From Tanytarsus gracilentus (Eukaryota; Arthropoda; Insecta; Diptera; Chironomidae), in assembly GCA_038502055.1 (NCBI GenBank), contig JAXRKN010000033.1, positions 620,001 through 684,000 on the forward strand: a stretch of DNA of 64,000 nt, in the 5' to 3' direction. Within the stretch, counting starts at the first letter, position 1; each line of letters opens with the position of its first letter. Under the pieces are notes generated by a model. It did no database searches and was not told the origin of the DNA. It worked only from the letters and a program-made list of their open reading frames with translations. This document shows, piece after piece, positions 61,463 through 64,000 of this stretch. The position numbers and the translations under genes are program-made.

Positions 61463-64000
61463 GATTGATTAGAAAATATTTTTTCTCTTCTACGTGAATT
61501 ATTTTCTGGTTGAATTCTTTAACTATTCTTTGTTGAGTTCTTTTTAGCTCATGTTTTCAGCATTGATTGTTTGATTATTTCTTTTTGTCGCTCGTTAAAA
61601 GCTTTGATGATGTAATTTTTCTGAAACGAAAAAAAAACGAAAAATTAGTAAAACATTTTTAAATTAAATGCTCTATTTTTTGGAGTCCTTCACCCCATTA
61701 ATTGAACCAAATGAATTTTATGTTCTCTTATTTTTCACTAAACTCTAATTTATTAGGGTACAAAAACTACAATTTTAATTCAAAAATTAATAAATTATCC
61801 CTTTTAATGTTGCAAAGGTTGATTAAAATATTTCATATTTCCATAGTCTATTATTTAACAATTTAGTGAACCCAAAATGGGCGGTTAAATTTGCTTATAG
61901 CATAAATTATTTCCTCGTGAGAGCCGAATTATAACCATAAATCCCCAGGTTCGTGAAATTTGGTAGCTGTACATTTAATTTATATGTTTGACTCCTTAAA
62001 TTTAGGTCTTCAATGTTACGGATAGAAATTGGAAGGAGATGAAGATTTAGAAGATGGACTTTGTGTGTTTCGGGGATTTAATTGAAGAGCTATAAAATTT
62101 TTAATTTTTTCCTTTCCTCGCATTGAGATGCAAATTTTACCATTTTTATTCTGAATGTGCTGCCGCTGATGCCTAAATTAATGGCAGTTTTTTTCCGAGC
62201 TCATCAATTTACAATTTGAGCTCGGAGGATAAATTTTATAGCTTTTTCTCTTTTTATTTAAAGCCACATGGAGCTTTTTTGAATTAGATTTTCTCCTCCT
62301 TGATTTCCATTAAATTTTTTCCACATTTAATTTAATTTATTTTCATACTAAAATATCAAAAAAGGGGTTTGCAAAATCCAGTTTGGTGGCATCGCATAAG
62401 TTTTCACTTATTCACGCCTTTTTATCTCTATCTTTTGAATGAGAAGCTTAAGGGATCTCATGCACACACACAAACTTTAAAGGGATGCCCTGGAATGAAA
62501 AAAAGTTTCATTCTTTTGTACGAATATTTTTTCTATGGGGTTAAAATGCCACAAATTGTTCGTTTTATCTCAGTGACTCTTTTAAAGAAGAAGTTTATTT
62601 TTTTAAAAGTTTTTTACAGCGACAAGAAGGGGATTTTTTTGATAAATTATATAACAATGAGGCAGGAAGAAAATATGTTTGTGAATTAAGAAGGTTTAAA
62701 TTGAAAAATTTTAAGATTCTTTAAAAGTGAGGGGAGTGATATTTTAGACAAGGAATTGTCCTACAATTTATTAAGGGGGAATTTTCAGTTTATAAAATAT
62801 AACATTTAAAAATCACAAATTTAAAATTGAAAACTTTTTTGAAAGTTTTTTATAATTTCTTACAATAGAGCTCACTAATTTCTCTTCATTTTAAATTAAT
62901 GCGTTACCTTGAAAGCTTTTGTGTATCATATTCACACGATCGTGTACGAGTGTCACAAGGCTTATTAAATAAACAACATGTCTACACTTAAAACTTTGTC
63001 GCTCGAAATAACTTCCATAACGTATATTGCATGTCTCATTAATTGTATAATTTTGCTCATTAATGAACATACCATTAAAATCATCGAAAAATTTAACTGT
63101 GTGTGGGTGAAAAGTTTTTGGTGTTCTGTTAAATATTAAAGTCGAATTTAAAGAGAGGGTGAAAAAATCGATTTGTTAACACTTATGAGACATTAGACAT
63201 TATATTTTGTATGTAAAGCCCACCAACTTGACAAAAGATTTGGTAACGATAAAGTCATAACACAAAATTATTTTTCAGTCCATACATTTGTGAATTTATC
63301 AGAGAACATTCACATGAACCGCAGAAATATCATCATCAGCAGCATGTTTGTTTCAAAATTAATTAATTTGGTCTCGATATGAGGTGGAATTCAAGAGAAT
63401 GAGTTGAAAAATAATTAATACAGAGAGAGGAAATTTATTGACAATGGAAACTAAAATGTCGATTTTAATTAGAGTATAATTAGTTTTCGTAGGAAACAAT
63501 TTTGAAATTCAGTAATTAATTCGCTTTAAAAAATTTGCTATAGAAATATCAAATAATAGGCTGTGGGATCAAATTGTGGTCTTTTTCGAAAATTCATGGT
63601 GATAATTGTTGGTTTCCTATTGATCAGATCGTATCACTGACCATCACCAAAATTTATGTAAAACTCTTGCGTCGATGAAAATTTTGAATATTTTACTATG
63701 TAGATTTCATCTGAATGGTTTAATGAAATTTTTTGGCATTTTGGCTTTCATTGTTATCCAAGTTAAATTATATTTATTTGCGGTGAACTCTTTGTATTTT
63801 ATTTTTTTTTTTTTTTAAATTAATAAACTAAATGCACAATATTTTCAAAGCTTTTCACAAATTTACCACTTGTAATCATCGAATAAAATATAACAAAGTC
63901 ACTTTCCCGTAAATTAATATCGTTGAGTTGAAAGTTGAAGTGGATGCATAACAAAAGCTTGTAAAATTGCAACTACATAAGCACAAAAAAGTTTCGTAGC
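61463..64000. other. Region upstream of neuroligin start codon
   Basis: AT-rich 2.5 kb expected to hold the neuroligin 5' UTR and possibly its promoter, unless a 5' non-coding exon lies beyond the right edge. An acceptor-like pyrimidine tract is present on the minus strand, but no upstream coding exon is evident. The 106-codon open frame at 62369-62689 is AT-biased and has no recognisable motif. No repeat family was recognised. Confidence 0.5.

Noticed and set aside
1..64000. tRNA, rRNA, CRISPR or intact transposase/reverse transcriptase genes
   Set aside because: No T-loop-like GTTCGANNCC signatures, spaced direct-repeat arrays or RT/transposase motifs were found by eye on either strand.

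Overview
This window looks like nuclear DNA from an insect, most likely a dipteran. It is strongly AT-rich. It has spliced genes with GT-AG introns mostly of 51-88 bp next to a few very long ones, and every recognisable protein is an animal one. The short introns and AT bias would fit a nematoceran fly such as a midge, but that is an inference. I found no tRNA, rRNA, CRISPR or bacterial-type features.

Layout. 1-7680: the 5' part of a PP2A B56 regulatory subunit gene (wrd/PPP2R5D-like, minus strand). Two coding exons are separated by a 5.5-kb intron that holds a repeat with a 17-bp minisatellite; the rest of the gene lies beyond the left edge. 7681-8296: a head-to-head promoter region. 8297-21052: a dense block with importin-13 (+), a THAP plus C2H2 zinc-finger protein (+), a short-chain dehydrogenase (+), an Arg/Ser/Pro-rich nuclear-type protein I could not name (-), and moira/SMARCC of the SWI/SNF complex (+). 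21053-23126: AT-rich spacer. 23127-61462: neuroligin (minus strand, ten exons). Its first intron is 33 kb and contains a complete-looking spindle-E/TDRD9 piRNA-pathway helicase gene on the same strand (30499-34446). The same intron holds a 0.54-kb foldback element and a purine-rich, exon-like island. 61463-64000: sequence upstream of neuroligin.

Exon joins were deduced by eye from splice signals and reading frame. For all seven complete gene models the joined length is an exact multiple of three and ends at a stop codon. For neuroligin this adds a small last exon that gives a C-terminal Ser-Asp-Leu, a class I PDZ ligand.

The genes do not form one pathway. They are housekeeping transport (importin-13), chromatin remodelling (moira), phosphatase targeting (B56), synaptic adhesion (neuroligin) and germline transposon silencing (spindle-E). 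The most unusual arrangement is spindle-E inside the neuroligin intron, bracketed by sequences resembling the left and right ends of the repeat seen at 6475-7390. This raises the possibility that a transposable element carried the gene there.
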